64,000 bases of DNA, taken from NCBI GenBank assembly GCA_026874595.1, contig CM049310.1:80157056-80221055 (forward strand), given 5' to 3'. Origin of the DNA: Sipunculus nudus (taxonomy: Eukaryota > Annelida > Sipuncula > Golfingiida > Sipunculidae). Of the stretch, positions 44,089 through 55,513 are shown in pieces. Numbering within the stretch: the stretch's first letter is position 1; each line of letters opens with the position of its first letter. Position numbers and translations under genes: made by a program. Under the pieces are notes generated by a model that was not told where the DNA came from, did no database searches, and worked only from the letters and a program-made list of their open reading frames with translations.

Positions 44089-45849
44089 CTATGAAATATT
44101 AATATATTATACTGACCCTCTCTAGGTTTCATACAGCAAACTGCACATCAAGCAACCATCTTCTGCTACTGAACATCATTTTGAACATCATATGGTGGAT
44201 CATGAAAGGGTTGTTAGTCATAAATTCGATTCTTAGGCAAAATGTCTTGTTGAATTTTCGCGCCTACGTGCTGGTCTCACACACAGATAAAGCTAGCGCT
44301 TATTCATACGCGGTACTTACAAAATCAACTACAGGCGCGTTTCTATTTACCTTGTTATTGATAGTACAACGTCTTAACAAGAAAATATCATTATTAAACA
44401 TGCAACAAGTAAAGATATTCTATTTTACTAAAAAAATTCAACTCTGGTTTGGATCTATATGATGAAGCAGAATATCATCTGCCAGGCTTCAGGAAGCTGT
44501 AGTTTGGTCAACTGAACCTCAGTATTAGACTGGTACCCCACTCTTATTTTGTTCCTCTGCTGGGGACCATAATAGAGCGGGGCACCAGAGTACCTCCATA
44601 TTTACAAACTCTAATAAATAACATTGCAATCTTCCTATCTTATATAACAAAAAAATAAATACATAAATCGGAGTATTCTGTGAAAGATAGAAACATAAAT
44701 ATCCCTTCTCATTATCTGGACCTAAAATCACTTATACATTCCTTAGAGCGACACTTGTACATTAATTCTTCTAATATCACCCATGTAAACATAAATCGTC
44801 TCTGACTGTTCGGTCTGAGTGAAAAGATATATGCTAGAACTTGTAGGCCCATATCCAGGTACTTATACTACACAGTATTGTTTTGAATATTTAATGTTAC
44901 AGGGGCAAAATCTAAATAAGCATGACTTATATGTTGAACTACTTTTCAATCAGTGCCTGAAAAGGCCAATAAAAAAGCATTTTAAAAATTATTTTGGGAA
45001 ACATTAACAAACAGTTTTAAATGTTACAGTTCAATTTAATTATAAATTTATTTTTATTAAGTTATTTTTATTATTTAAGATAGACATGGTTTCAAAAAAT
45101 CATGTATTTGTTATACTAAAAATTATAATGTCAGATATAAGTCTTAATTATAATAAGATAAAAATAATTTGAATAATTTTTAATTTACAACAAATTAGAT
45201 TTTTTAATTTAGTTGTAAAATTTTAAAATAATTTATTTAATCAGGCATTTACTATGAAATTTTAATTAGATTATATACATGTGAAGGTGATACATTAATT
45301 CTTCTAATTTCCTTTCCATGGAATGGCATCATTGGCAATAACTGTTGAGCTGATGAGTCAATCAGCTGACCGCTGGCAGTAGCCATTGCTATATTGCACT
45401 TGAGCCTGGCCTTCAGACCCCTGGCTGGCTGCCTGGGCAGTGGCCTAGGTTTTTCAGCTGGAATTCATATGGCCACATTTATAATACCTCTTAGGGATTT
45501 ATGTATTTGTAATACACCAGTATTTTATTAATGATTATAATGGTGAAATGCATCTATCAGTATTTTTAATCTGTGTACATGCATAAAACAACATTTTGCA
45601 TATATGTATAATAATAGGTCAATATTATGATGATATAAATATCAAATGAAAAAAATAGGCACTGCACTTAAAATAATATTATACAACAAAGAACAATTAA
45701 TGTAGTATATTAAATCAAATAATAACATAGCTGGGTGATATATACATATAATACTAATATTAGATTGTAAAATAAAATTATATATATTATATTTTAACTA
45801 AGTCCTTCCCTTACATAATTTGACTTTATATGATTGGCAATACATGAAA
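44089..45849. other. Anonymous AT-rich region
   Basis: No convincing coding sequence. Frames at 44181 and 44819 have no recognisable domain. Very AT-rich 45000-45260 and 45560-45800. Confidence 0.5.
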
Positions 45850-46245
45850 TAGTCCAAGTTGTAATTTCTTGCTTGAAAGAGAGTCATAAAATTTCTAAGT
45901 ATTTTTTCTTGCTTAAAAGAGGGTCATAAAATTTCTAAGTTGTAATTTCTTGCTTAAACTGCCTCAGCTTCCAGTGGATGCAAGATTTTAAAACAAATCT
46001 GACATGAGGATATGCAAGAAAATTTAAGCAAGAAATTTATGTCAGAAAATTTATGCAAGAAATTGTTTTTATGCAAGAATCCGGTGAGCTTAAGCAAGAA
46101 ATACAAATCTGGCATGCCAGAAATTTATGCAAGAAATGGTTTCTTGCAAGAATCTTGTGAGATTAAGCAAGAAATTAAAAATCTGACATATTTCTTGCAT
46201 ATTTCTGGCATATTTATGAGGGAAAATTTCGTACGGGCAGTGAGA
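45850..46245. repeat. Cluster of AATTTCTTGCTTAA direct/inverted repeats
   Basis: TTTCTTGCTTAAA-type words at about 45866, 45906 and 45946 face inverted TTAAGCAAGAAAT words at about 46024, 46091 and 46165, with further GCAAGAAAT and TTTCTTGCA words between. It ends where the LINE begins, so it is probably a pre-existing repeat at the insertion site. Confidence 0.65.
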
Positions 46246-47157
46246 CTTTTACTCATGAGAACCAAACTCCCAAACAAACTAATTAGAATTTTATCATCAT
46301 TTCTACAAGATAGAACCCTCAAACTAAACATAAATGGCACCCACTCCAGAGAAATAACACTACAGGCTGGAACTCCCCAAGGCTCAGTCCTGAGTCCAGT
46401 ACTGTTTATAATATATGTAAATGACCTACTGAAAACCAGCCAGCAGGCTCAAGTGTCACAATTTGCTGACGATATAGCCATATGGGCAACCAGCAAGAAA
46501 TCCGAAATTGCTGGCACACTGGTACAAGCCCAATTAGACCGCATCAGTAATTGGTGCAACAGATGGAGAATAAAACTTAACCCAGACAAAACCCAAACAG
46601 TCTTATTCACCAAAGCCACAAAAAACAAATGGTTCAAAACTCTCGAATTACAAGAGAAGGATCTCAAAGAATCCAAAACTGCAAAATTCCTGGGCCTTAC
46701 TTTTGATGAAAGAGCCAATTGGAAAACACACATAGAAGACATAACACACAGAATGTGGCAACGCACAAATGCCCTTAAAAAAGTGTGCAGACTAAGAGAA
46801 GGACCCTCCATCGAGACCGCCACTTACCTATACAAACAATGGATCCGCCCAATAGGCACATATGGATCCATAGCTTTCCTAGGAGCCCCCAAAACTTACC
46901 TAAAAAAATTAGAGGTACAACAAAACAATGCACTCCGGGCCATCCTAAGAGCAAGGAGAAGAACCAATACCAACATATTAAGAGAACAAACAAATACACC
47001 AAAAATACTAGACTACATAAAAGAACAGTCAACCAACGCATACAACAGAATTAAAAACAATCCCAAAATTGCTGAAATTATCACTATACATAGAAGAACT
47101 AAACCTAAAAACAAACACCTAACCCCACTTAACATACTACAAGAAAACACAAATTAA
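46246..47157 (+). pseudogene. LINE ORF2 C-terminal half (RT palm/thumb), open frame
   Basis: Without lesions over about 300 codons. Starts in TKLPNKLIRILSSFLQDRT, then AGTPQGSVLSPVLFIIY (about 46365), catalytic QFADDIAIW (about 46458-46485), KTQTVLFTKA, AKFLGLTFDE, the conserved LYKQWIRPIGTYGSIAFLGA (about 46828-46887) and end QENTN-TAA. FADD versus YADD and many substitutions mark a separate family. The frame happens to be open upstream to 46012, but that part is AAGCAAGAAAT repeat, not LINE. Confidence 0.85.
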
Positions 47158-47213
47158 AGTAATCCCCCCCCCACATGTTAAACCCCCCCCACATGCTATA
47201 AACCCCCCCCCCC

Positions 47214-47850
47214 AGAGGTTGAAAGTTCCTAAGCTACATGTCGATGTGTAGACACGACATGTAACCCAGCTAAAGAACCTAAAAACCAGGGGATCCTAAA
47301 ACCTAAAAAACACCCCCCCCCCCCAACAAATAAATATACCATAACAGGACAGTTGAGTTGCCAAACTGTGAACAACGTCCGAAAAATAACCCAAAAACCC
47401 CAGAGTGGTAACAGCAGGGCCCATATCGGTTACCCTCTTGCTGGAAATCACTCACCTAAACCCTCAAATCCCCCCCCCCCCACATAAATAAATAAATAAG
47501 CAAACGGGTAGCTGAGTTGCCAAACGGTTGACAGCACCCACAAACAGTAACAGACCCCCCCCCCCCAATACTTAAAACAACACCAAAAGCCCCCCCCACA
47601 TGTTATAACCCCCCCCCCTCTACATCAATCCGAAATAAAATAAAAATCCCAAAAACAACCCCCCCCCCCCCAATCACCCCCCCCCCCCCCCCCGAGGTAG
47701 AAAGTTCCAAAGCTATATGTCGATGTGTAGACACGACATGAAATCCAGCTAAAGAACCTAAACCTATACCCCCCCCCCCCCCCCCCGAGGTTGAAAGTTC
47801 CTAAGCTACGTGTCGATGTGAAGACACGACATGTAACCCAGCTAAAGAAC
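47214..47850 (+). other. Three copies of a CATGTCG hairpin
   Basis: ACATGTC-GAT-GTG-TAGA-CAC-GACATGT forms a stem, with outer GTTC...GAAC also able to pair. Copies at 47214-47279, 47694-47758 and 47787-47850, each just after a poly(C) run. Analogous in position to M1-M4 of the other family but unrelated in sequence. Confidence 0.6.
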
Positions 47851-48322
47851 CTTAAACCAGGGGATCCTAAAACCTAAAAAAAAAAAAGAAACCCCCCCCC
47901 CCCCCATCCAAATAATTATACCATAACAGGACAGTTGAGTTGCCAAACAGTGGACAACGTCCGAAAAATAACCAAAAAACCCCAGAGTGTTAACAGCAGG
48001 GTCCATATCGGTTACACTCTTGCTGGAAATCACTCACCTAAACCCTCAAATCCCCCCCCCCCCCCACATAAATATAAATAAATAAGCAAACGGGTAGCTG
48101 AGTTGCCAAACGGTGGACAACACCCACAGACAGTACCAGAACCCCCCCCCCCCCCCCCGTACTTAAAACAACACCATAACCCCCCCCCCCTCTCTACATC
48201 AAGCCGAAATAAAATAAAAATCCCAAAAAACAATCCCCCCCCCAATCACAAACCACCCCCCCCCCTCCAGTAAAATAAAAATACTTATAAATAACCACCT
48301 TCCCTATAAAAATAAAATAAAT

Positions 48323-48373
48323 GAACCAAAGACAAAGTGTCCTGACCAAGGCACTATCTATTGTCTGAGGTTC
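48323..48373 (+). other. Covarying 3' UTR hairpin H5
   Basis: GAACC-AA-AGACAA-AGTG ... CACT-ATCTA-TTGTCT-GA-GGTTC. Same three-helix plan as H1-H4. The outer stem differs by two compensatory changes (A-T to G-C and T-A to C-G). The downstream GGATGAG...CTGCAGG block is also shared. Confidence 0.65.
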
Positions 48374-48560
48374 ACATCGAAACTAAAATAAAGTAAGCAA
48401 TCCTCCCCCCCCCCCCCACAAAACAAAATATAAATAAATAAACTAAAAGGATTTAGGATGAGTTTCCTGCAGGTCTGGCTGGGCGTAAGGTAACCATCCG
48501 GCAATGCACCCCAAAAAATACAACAAAATAAAAACTTCAACCCCCCCCCCCCTCAACAAA

Positions 48561-49589
48561 TGTAAAGCAGTCAATTAAACTAAACACACCACCCCACCTC
48601 CTAGGAAACCAAGATCCCTGTAGAAGGCAAACATCGGCTACAAACTACCATGAAAACCTGGACCAAGGAAGACTGTAGCTACAGCTGATGACACAAGTAC
48701 CAACCAAGGGAAGTCCTAGAAGTTGCACCTCAACAATGAGCCCAACCAAGGGGATGTAGCTGCAGGAAGAGAAAACCAGCACTGCAACAGGGCAGAGAAG
48801 AAGAAAGAAGAATCCCCCCCCCCCAACTCCCCCATGTACATAAAATAGTTATAGACAGTAGATGATAGAATAGAACTAGAAAGAAAAACAAAAATAAAAA
48901 TAAAAATACATAACAAAAAATAAGAAACATTTTATAAGCTGGCACTATTAGACCTGAGTGGTAAATACCAGACCATTCCCACTCATCTAGAATGCACAAC
49001 ACAAGCACAGCACCAAAATACTATACTTGCACGTAATTTTCAGTTTAGTATATTTCAGGTACTACAACCACCAAGTCAAGAGGTCTGGATTTCTCTACAT
49101 ACCCCAATGCATACACACAAACATCATATCACACTTTCTTGCAGGGAATTACAACATGCAACGACAGGAGTACTCCGAAGAAATATGTGAGAACATATTT
49201 TGATGACGGACTACTCTCACCAGCACAAATGTTGAATTCTCATCACTGCTCACGACATATAACAAACGCAAAATCACCTTGCACGAGGCACCAACAATAC
49301 AACAAAACATATTTAGCGGAAAATATTTTATTAATAGAAGCCTCACGCCACCATAAATTCAAGCAGACACCTTTGCAGTTTTTATAAATTAATTAAGTAA
49401 TAATAAAATTAAAAACACAACAACACACCAGCAGAAGGTTGCCGATGATGAAAAAACTTGTTAACTTGAATTACTGGGAAACTGGTTAAAACGGTCTAAA
49501 TGACCGAAATCGCAAGTAAAAGGGCTTTGCTTCCTCGAAGTAAAGTCGTTCACAAGGATCGAGTTCAGCTCTCGAATGACATGGCTGGG
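48561..49589. other. Region without recognised genes
   Basis: 48570-48810 is A/G-rich and could be more LINE 3' sequence. 48840-49400 is AT-rich. An 82-codon frame at 49139 has no recognisable domain and is not called. Confidence 0.45.
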
Positions 49590-49745
49590 TCTCCGCTGCT
49601 GGGATCGGTAGATGGAATGCGGGCTGCTTCGGGTTTTGTGGCTGTGGGTGCTGTAGCTTTCTAACAAGGTCTTCAACCCTGGAGAGAAGAGGGCGCCCCC
49701 TATGGCTCCTTGCTTGGCTTGGCGTGGCACTGCGACTGTTGGCTC
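49590..49745 (+). other. Diverged orphan LINE 5' UTR fragment
   Basis: GGTTTTGTGGCTGTGGGTG, CTGTAGCTTTCT and TGGCTCCTTGCTTGGCTTGG, CGTGGCA match the order and spacing of 1048-1143 and 27118-27218. The minus strand here is open for 102 codons (49461-49769) with ESYSTHSHKTRSSP, similar to ESYTIHTHKARSGP in the copy 2 antisense ORF. Confidence 0.5.
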
Positions 49746-49989
49746 AGAGAATGTGCTTAAGGAGCGCACAGGGCTGAGGTCTTGACCGCAGCAACCTGTA
49801 GCTGCTCTATGAGCGTATACTTCTTTTGGCTTTGGCTAGATATTAGTCAGGCATTAGACTATCCAGCACATGAGGCATTTTCTATTGTATACCCAGGTCC
49901 AGATCAGAGTCAAGTAAAGCTGTCCACATAGATGAAGTTCCCTGGATTAATTCATCTTATATTACTATTTCCTGTGCTGTATATGTATA

Positions 49990-50390
49990 TAGAGTGCACA
50001 GGTCAAAATCCGACAGGGATGGAAACCTGTCAAAGCGGAGTTCCTTTGGCACCTCCAGCTGTAGTGTAATTGTCAAGTTTTTTTTAGCTATATATGCGTA
50101 TATAGCATGCACAGGTCAAAATCCGACAGGGAAGGAAACCTGTCAAAGCAGAGTTTCCTGTGGCACCTCCAGCTGTAGTGTAATTGTCAAGTTTTTTTTA
50201 GCTATATATGCGTATATAGCATGCACAGGTCAAAATCCGACAGGGATGGAAACCTGTCAGAAAGGAGTTCCCTGGTGCACTTTCATATATTTGGTGTTTT
50301 GTTTGTGTGCATATTCAGGCTAATATCCGACAGGGAAGGAAACCTGTCAGAAAGGAGTTCCCTGGAGCACTTATTCTAGTTGTACTTCTA
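49990..50390. repeat. Minisatellite, about 115 bp x 3.5
   Basis: Units begin GCACAGGTCAAAATCCGACAGGG near 49996, 50108 and 50222, with a shortened fourth near 50315. Each has GGAAACCTGTCA, GGAGTTCC and TAGCTATATATGCGTATATAGCATG. Confidence 0.85.
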
Positions 50391-52180
50391 TGTTCATGCG
50401 CTATATACATATACAGATACATGTCAAATGAGTTGCAAGCAGCCTCGCATTTAAGTCATTTCTAAAATATCAACATCACATGTGCACTCATACTCCCAGA
50501 TCACTCTTTATTTGTCATATATAATTTTGCACCTCATGTATCAAGTTATGTGTCAAAATTTTGTTGTGCCCCACCCATAAAGTTCCTCTATTTTACTGAT
50601 TTATTTGCAACCTGTTACACTAGTATTGTGCATCTTTAATTTTCCTTTTTTCCATTTTTTTTTAATTTTTAATTGCATTGCAGTTTATGCAATGTGTTTA
50701 TTTTTAGCCAGTTATTCATTCATGTTAAGTGATGAAAGTAACAATGGAGCATTATAAATCAAAATTCCAATCTTTGTCTATTCATATAGATTTAAAGTAT
50801 TATCTCTCTATCATTTGATATCTGTTATTCACTTGTACCTGGTATAATGTCCAACTTACACACCTGTAAATGTTGAAAAGAAGGACAATAAACTTTATAT
50901 ATATTTTTGTATCTTAACATGCATTAGGAACAGTCTAACAACTTGACAAGAATATTATGGACTGACCAGCAATTCCAGTAAATGAACAATGGACATTGTG
51001 TCTCTCTGGAAGCACTGAATGTTTATTAATTGCCTTGTATATTGCCATCAAGTTAACACTGATTGTGTATGTTCATTTTCTACATGTATATCTATATTTC
51101 TGTTTGTTATCCTATGAATTTGGTGACATACTAAAATGAGCACATTTATAATCTTCATGTAACCTCTCAACTGGCCTTGTACACATCTTTAAATTTACAT
51201 TTCTTGGTTTTGCTGTACATGCCAAATGTCATGTAAGGTCATACCTTGCATCTACTATTTAATAATTCCACGCACATTCTTAAGTATGGTAACTTCTTTT
51301 GGAGGTCATATTATTCATATTAGCTTGGGGACCAAGCTAGTTGTACCCCACCCATATTGTGGCACAGCTTAATTAGGTGATGCTAATTAATTGTTTATGT
51401 TCAAACTGTACTATTAACTTTATATGTGAAGAACCATGCGTTGATACCATTTTCTACATTTATAATCTTTGGGTCACATTTCATGTGGATGTAAAGTTTC
51501 TTGGCAAATAACATTAAATTTTGGCTTTTTATTAGCTGAAAAGATAGGTATGTTTCAGTTGATTTCTTGAATCATCCAAAAACCTGATTAATGGAGTAAC
51601 AATAACTGTCTATGTGATGTGACTTAATTAACATCAAAGGCCATGGGTTAGGCAAACTCTCTTAATGATACAGACAAACTTTGTTTATGCTACAGATCAA
51701 AAGCTTTACTCATAGGAATGAAAGGGTGACAATTTCTTTAAAATGTACTCTACCTGAATTACTCAAGGCAGCTTGGTCAAAATTGTGTACCAGGTAGAAG
51801 AATATTGTTAGGTCAGCTCATCATTCATATCTAGTCTGCCCTACCGGGACTGACATGGGGCAAAAAGAATGTTTTTATGAGTTGCTTGGGAGCCACATAT
51901 CTTTTATGAGCATCAAGAAAAGAATCAAATTCCTCATTACCCAGGAAACCTACACAAAGACTCTTGCATGTCTTGGACTTGCCAAAGGTGTTGCTTGTGC
52001 AGAAGGGGCAGGTTTCAAGTTTCTGTCTGTGCATGTGCAAATAAAAGTGTACTTCAAAACAAAACATATTGGTTCTGTTACTATGCAGCAAGAGAAGTAC
52101 TGTGAAATTTGTGGATTAAAGATTTGTGTGATATGTTTATATATATTGTTGTGGACCCCTTTGTATGGCACATTTTCCTC
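50391..52180. other. Anonymous region
   Basis: No supported gene. A 143-codon frame at 51855-52286 shows no domain. Scattered AATAAA signals without an upstream gene. Confidence 0.5.
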
Positions 52181-52224
52181 TTCTGCGTGGACGCCGTGGT
52201 GTTGTGAACCTCTGCAGCCACTCC

Positions 52225-52235
52225 TATATAAAAGG
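52225..52235 (+). promoter_or_regulatory. TATA-like box
   Basis: TATATAAAAGG in a locally GC-richer stretch (52180-52300). It looks like a core promoter, possibly of a solo LTR-like remnant ending near the start of E4, but no paired repeat or coding region supports that. Confidence 0.25.
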
Positions 52236-52423
52236 ACTTGTCACCGTTCTTCAGCCAGGACTAGTTTTAAGGACTTTTCACGTTGACTTTTTTCACATTC
52301 ACGGGGATACGGAGATTCTTTATTTGTGGGTCATCCTCCCCCACAGGAAACCATGGACTTTTATTTGTGAAGAAGAACGACTTATTTATTCGAATACCTT
52401 CTTGTGTTACTATGGAACAGAGA

Positions 52424-54565
52424 CAAACACAGCCTGATCTCCCATTCTGCCGAGGCAGGAAAATAATGAACAAATGTCTGTACTAGGTCTTCATTTTATT
52501 ATCACTTTTTTTTTTATTTTCAGTTTACATTTTTATACATTTCCAATATAATATTTATATCTGAATATAAAAGTAGATTCATAATTCTAAATTCCATCAT
52601 CATAAATTTCAATCAGATAACACCACCTCATGCACACAAATGTATATTGATTTTTACCTTAAAAATATATCTTTTAAATTTGCAAAACAATAAATGTCTA
52701 TAAATAATACTTAATCCAGATTTCCTAATTTTAAATTGTGCCTTCATTTATCCATAAATTGCTTCATATTTTATAAATTTATGCAAACTGTTGGGTTTAA
52801 TTAAATTTTAATTTGTTAAAATCATTTAAAAGAAAACTGATTTCTTTAAAAATGCTACATTTACACATCATTGGCATCTTCTGGATTACTCCTTGAATTA
52901 CTTCAAGGAAAATTTGTATATTGGAGTGGAAACAGCATTACAATTAAGGTAAGTCAGTGCAAACAATTACAATTACTGCATAACACTTGGGGGAGGGGGT
53001 GGGATATGAAAATAACTGTATACCTGTCACAGCAAGGGATCTCCCACATTGACTGTAACAAATCAGGAACCCTGGCATAGCTGACTTCCAGTGACTAGGA
53101 CTGAGTAGCCTACTTCTTGAAAAAGGAATTAAGAGCCTCTGAAAATTAAATCAAGTGTTTTCAGGGAAAAAATGTGCTGTAGCCAAAGTTGGACAAAATT
53201 AAAGGTATTGATTTTTTATTTATGCTAATAACTTAAAAAAATTTGCAAAATTCAGATCTAATTTTGGGTTAACATTTGAATCTTGATGTAATAAAAGTTA
53301 TATCCCAAGAAAAAAAAAAGTCTCCATGTTCTGCAATTCTTATGTTAAGTGAGTAAATATATTTCCTGATTTTGAGTTACAGCACCTCTGCATATACGTA
53401 AAGGATAAAATTTAATTTAAATGAAATTATTTTTAAATATTTAAAAACAGGAGATGGAAAACAAAGCAAATAACTTTAATTTCCATTTTACTGAGACAGG
53501 AAAATAATGAACAAATATTTGCATCTAAAGTCAATTTTTTAAAATTTCTTTAAAATGCTACATCAGAACAACATGGCATCTCTTGGGATTACTTCTTGAA
53601 TTTATATTTCAAGAAAAGTTGTGCACATTGGATCAAAAACAGCTTTACATTTATAGAAATACAGTTGACAATAACAAACCATGTATTGCAATAATTGGTG
53701 ATGGTGATGGTGGGGGAACTGGGGGGGGGGGTTTAGGGTAGGGCCCATGAGAATAAGTGTATAACAGCAGGGGTGTTCCGCCGGTGCTGCATCACTAATA
53801 AGGTTACGTAGGCAAGGCTGTAGTGAGCAAGAGTGGGGTCTTGGATATACAAAATGCAAATACATTAGAGCAACTGAAAAACTTCAATAATTAGAATAAA
53901 TTTTAAGCTTTGGCTTTCAAATTTCAGAATTCAACTGATTAAATCCACATGTATCCTGGCTGTGAAAAATATATTAAATATACTCATGAGAAAAAAACGT
54001 GCCATGATCAAACTTGGGCAAAATTAAGGTATCCATTTTATATTTTTGCTAATATTTAAAAAAATATGAAAGATTCTGATCTAATTTTGGGTATACAATT
54101 AAATTTTGATTTATTAAAGTTATATTACAGAAAAAAGTCCCTAGCTTTACCTTTTTTGTGTTAAGTGATCAAATATTTTTCCTGACTTATAACAAAGTGC
54201 AATATGTTTGGGCCAATATCTTTTTTAAATTCTATAATACAGTCTTAATTTATGGCATGTACATAGGAACTATATAGAGGAACATTTATGGAAAATATGA
54301 GGGAAAAACAGATGAGTGGTTTTGATATTAGGCAGTCCTGAAGTGTGATAATAGGTTTTTAATAAAAAATTTAGGTATTTCTCAAAGGAACAAAGTCGCA
54401 AAGACCCTGTTTTCGGCTTGGTAGGAGATCTTGGGGACAAACATTATGTCGAATTTCAGATTCCTAGGTCTTACAGTTTCAAAACATGCCACATCTGCAG
54501 ACGGACAGACAGATGGACAATGGACCACAACTACAGATCAGATGACTTATAGTCAGCTGAGCTAA
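52424..54565 (+). mobile_element. E4: relative of E3, internally duplicated
   Basis: 52424-52990 matches 21085-21650 of E3, and 54020-54565 matches the E3 3' end, including ACGGACAG repeats and hairpin ...CAGATGACT-TAT-AGTCAGCTGAGCTAA. The element holds two diverged copies of the same roughly 1-kb unit (52424-53430 and 53450-54565), each with GGAAAATAATGAACAAAT, AAAATGCTACAT, GGCATCT, GGATTAC and a G-rich stretch. It lacks the family-A 5' palindrome, so it is 5'-truncated or its start is unrecognised. Confidence 0.6.
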
Positions 54566-54939
54566 AATGGTCAGCTAAATATCAGTCCAGACTTTAATAC
54601 CAGCATGCCTTGTGATCAGTCTCTGGTCCTGACCGCCTACAGGTCCTTCCTCAGTAGACACATACACTGAGAACTCTGAAAACGTAAACTGTGTCAGGGG
54701 AAACCTGACACGGATTTTCCACATGATTTTGCCGAACACAGATGATCACCAAATCAAAATGACTGATAACCTTAAGTGCCGTTTGCCTTGGGCAACAGAA
54801 GGATTTGATCCAATGTTAGCTCAGTGGATGCATGGGGCAGTGTTACACAATTGCTCCCTGCTCCCTAAAAAACTACTAACAGGATTTTAAAAATTTCCTG
54901 TTTTGGATCCCAAGTCACCATTATGAGTGCATTTGGTTG
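54566..54939. other. Spacer; small perfect hairpin
   Basis: No gene seen. GTGTCAGG-GGAAA-CCTGACAC (54691-54711) is an 8-bp perfect hairpin of unknown role. Confidence 0.4.
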
Positions 54940-55194
54940 AATGGTTGAACTACAGCTTTACAAATCTTATCTCTAGTTGCAAATAAAAGAGATACAGAAA
55001 ACAAAGAAAACAAGAGGCGTATGAATTGGAACTTCATACACACTCAACAGGAAAGGCACGAGGAAATGACGGATTTGTCTTACAATGACGTTAATACACC
55101 TCTGAATGACCCCCACCTTACCAAATGGGTTGATTCAGTCTCCACACCTGGCCGAAAAGGTTGGTTACCAGCCAGGAATTTATTCATTATCTAG
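54940..55194 (+). other. Exon-like open stretch, about 84 codons
   Basis: Open from about 54940 to TAG at 55192, with MNWNFIHTQQERHEEMTDLS and HLTKWVDSVSTPGRKGW. Composition is protein-like rather than AT-simple. No family recognised. It may belong with the following fragment as parts of one decayed gene. Confidence 0.3.
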
Positions 55195-55244
55195 ATTTCC
55201 TGCTTGTCTGTGTGCTTTGAAAACGAGGAGGTGTTCTGTTTCAG

Positions 55245-55513
55245 ATGACACTCGGAGAATGGAATTCCTGCACAACATTTGAAAATGGCGTGGTCACTAT
55301 TGAGGTGAGCAAACACAAGAAAAAAAAACGCGCCGCAGAAATTTTTCTGCATGGGAACTCTCTCAAGGCCTTTGAGTTCTATTTTGACGAACTCAGGATG
55401 CAGTTTGTAATCAACAAAGACATCAGATTTTATAACAAGAAACATGAGGAGTACATAGACTACCCTGCCAAACAAATCGTGATTCTCGGCCACAATGGCA
55501 AGATATTACAGAA
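55245..55513 (+). other. Hypothetical ORF fragment cut by B5
   Basis: About 89 codons: MTLGEWNSCTTFENGVVTIE, a Lys-rich KHKKKKRAAE and FEFYFDELRMQFVINKDIRF. GGTGAGC at 55303 could be a splice donor. Truncated where the family-B element begins; the last codon comes from the element. No recognised domain. Confidence 0.35.

Larger units (their letters stand above)
46246..48560 (+). mobile_element. 5'-truncated LINE of a related Jockey-like family
   Basis: Begins inside the RT palm and continues through ORF2 stop (47157) to a 1.4-kb 3' UTR. Protein is homologous to, but clearly diverged from, copies 1-3. 5' truncation is typical of incomplete reverse transcription. The 3' limit is uncertain. Confidence 0.75.
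47158..48560 (+). other. Poly(C)-studded LINE 3' UTR
   Basis: More than fifteen C runs of 8-20 separate blocks of ordinary sequence. Two large blocks are repeated: 47214-47535 and 47787-48125 (GAGGTTGAAAGTTC, GGGGATCCTAAAACC, ACAGTTGAGTTGCCAAAC, CCAGAGTG-TAACAGCAGG, GGTAGCTGAGTTGCCAAACGG). Hairpins lie at 47214-47279, 47694-47758 and 47787-47850, H5 at 48323-48373 and a GGATGAGTTTCCTGCAGG block at 48456. Confidence 0.65.

Noticed and set aside
46012-46245. Upstream extension of the 46246-47157 RT ORF
   Set aside because: The frame is open by chance through AAGCAAGAAAT repeats; homology to LINE ORF2 starts only at about 46246.
47842-48540. Minus-strand ORFs with poly-Gly (GGGGG)
   Set aside because: Produced by poly(C) tracts on the plus strand.
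49139-49387. 82-codon ORF
   Set aside because: No domain or repeat support; AT-rich tail.
51855-52286. 143-codon ORF
   Set aside because: No recognisable domain, no supporting copy, and an overlapping ORF on the other strand; probably chance.
52180-52420. Solo LTR with TATA box
   Set aside because: No second LTR, no TG...CA ends and no primer-binding site; only the TATA-like box is reported.
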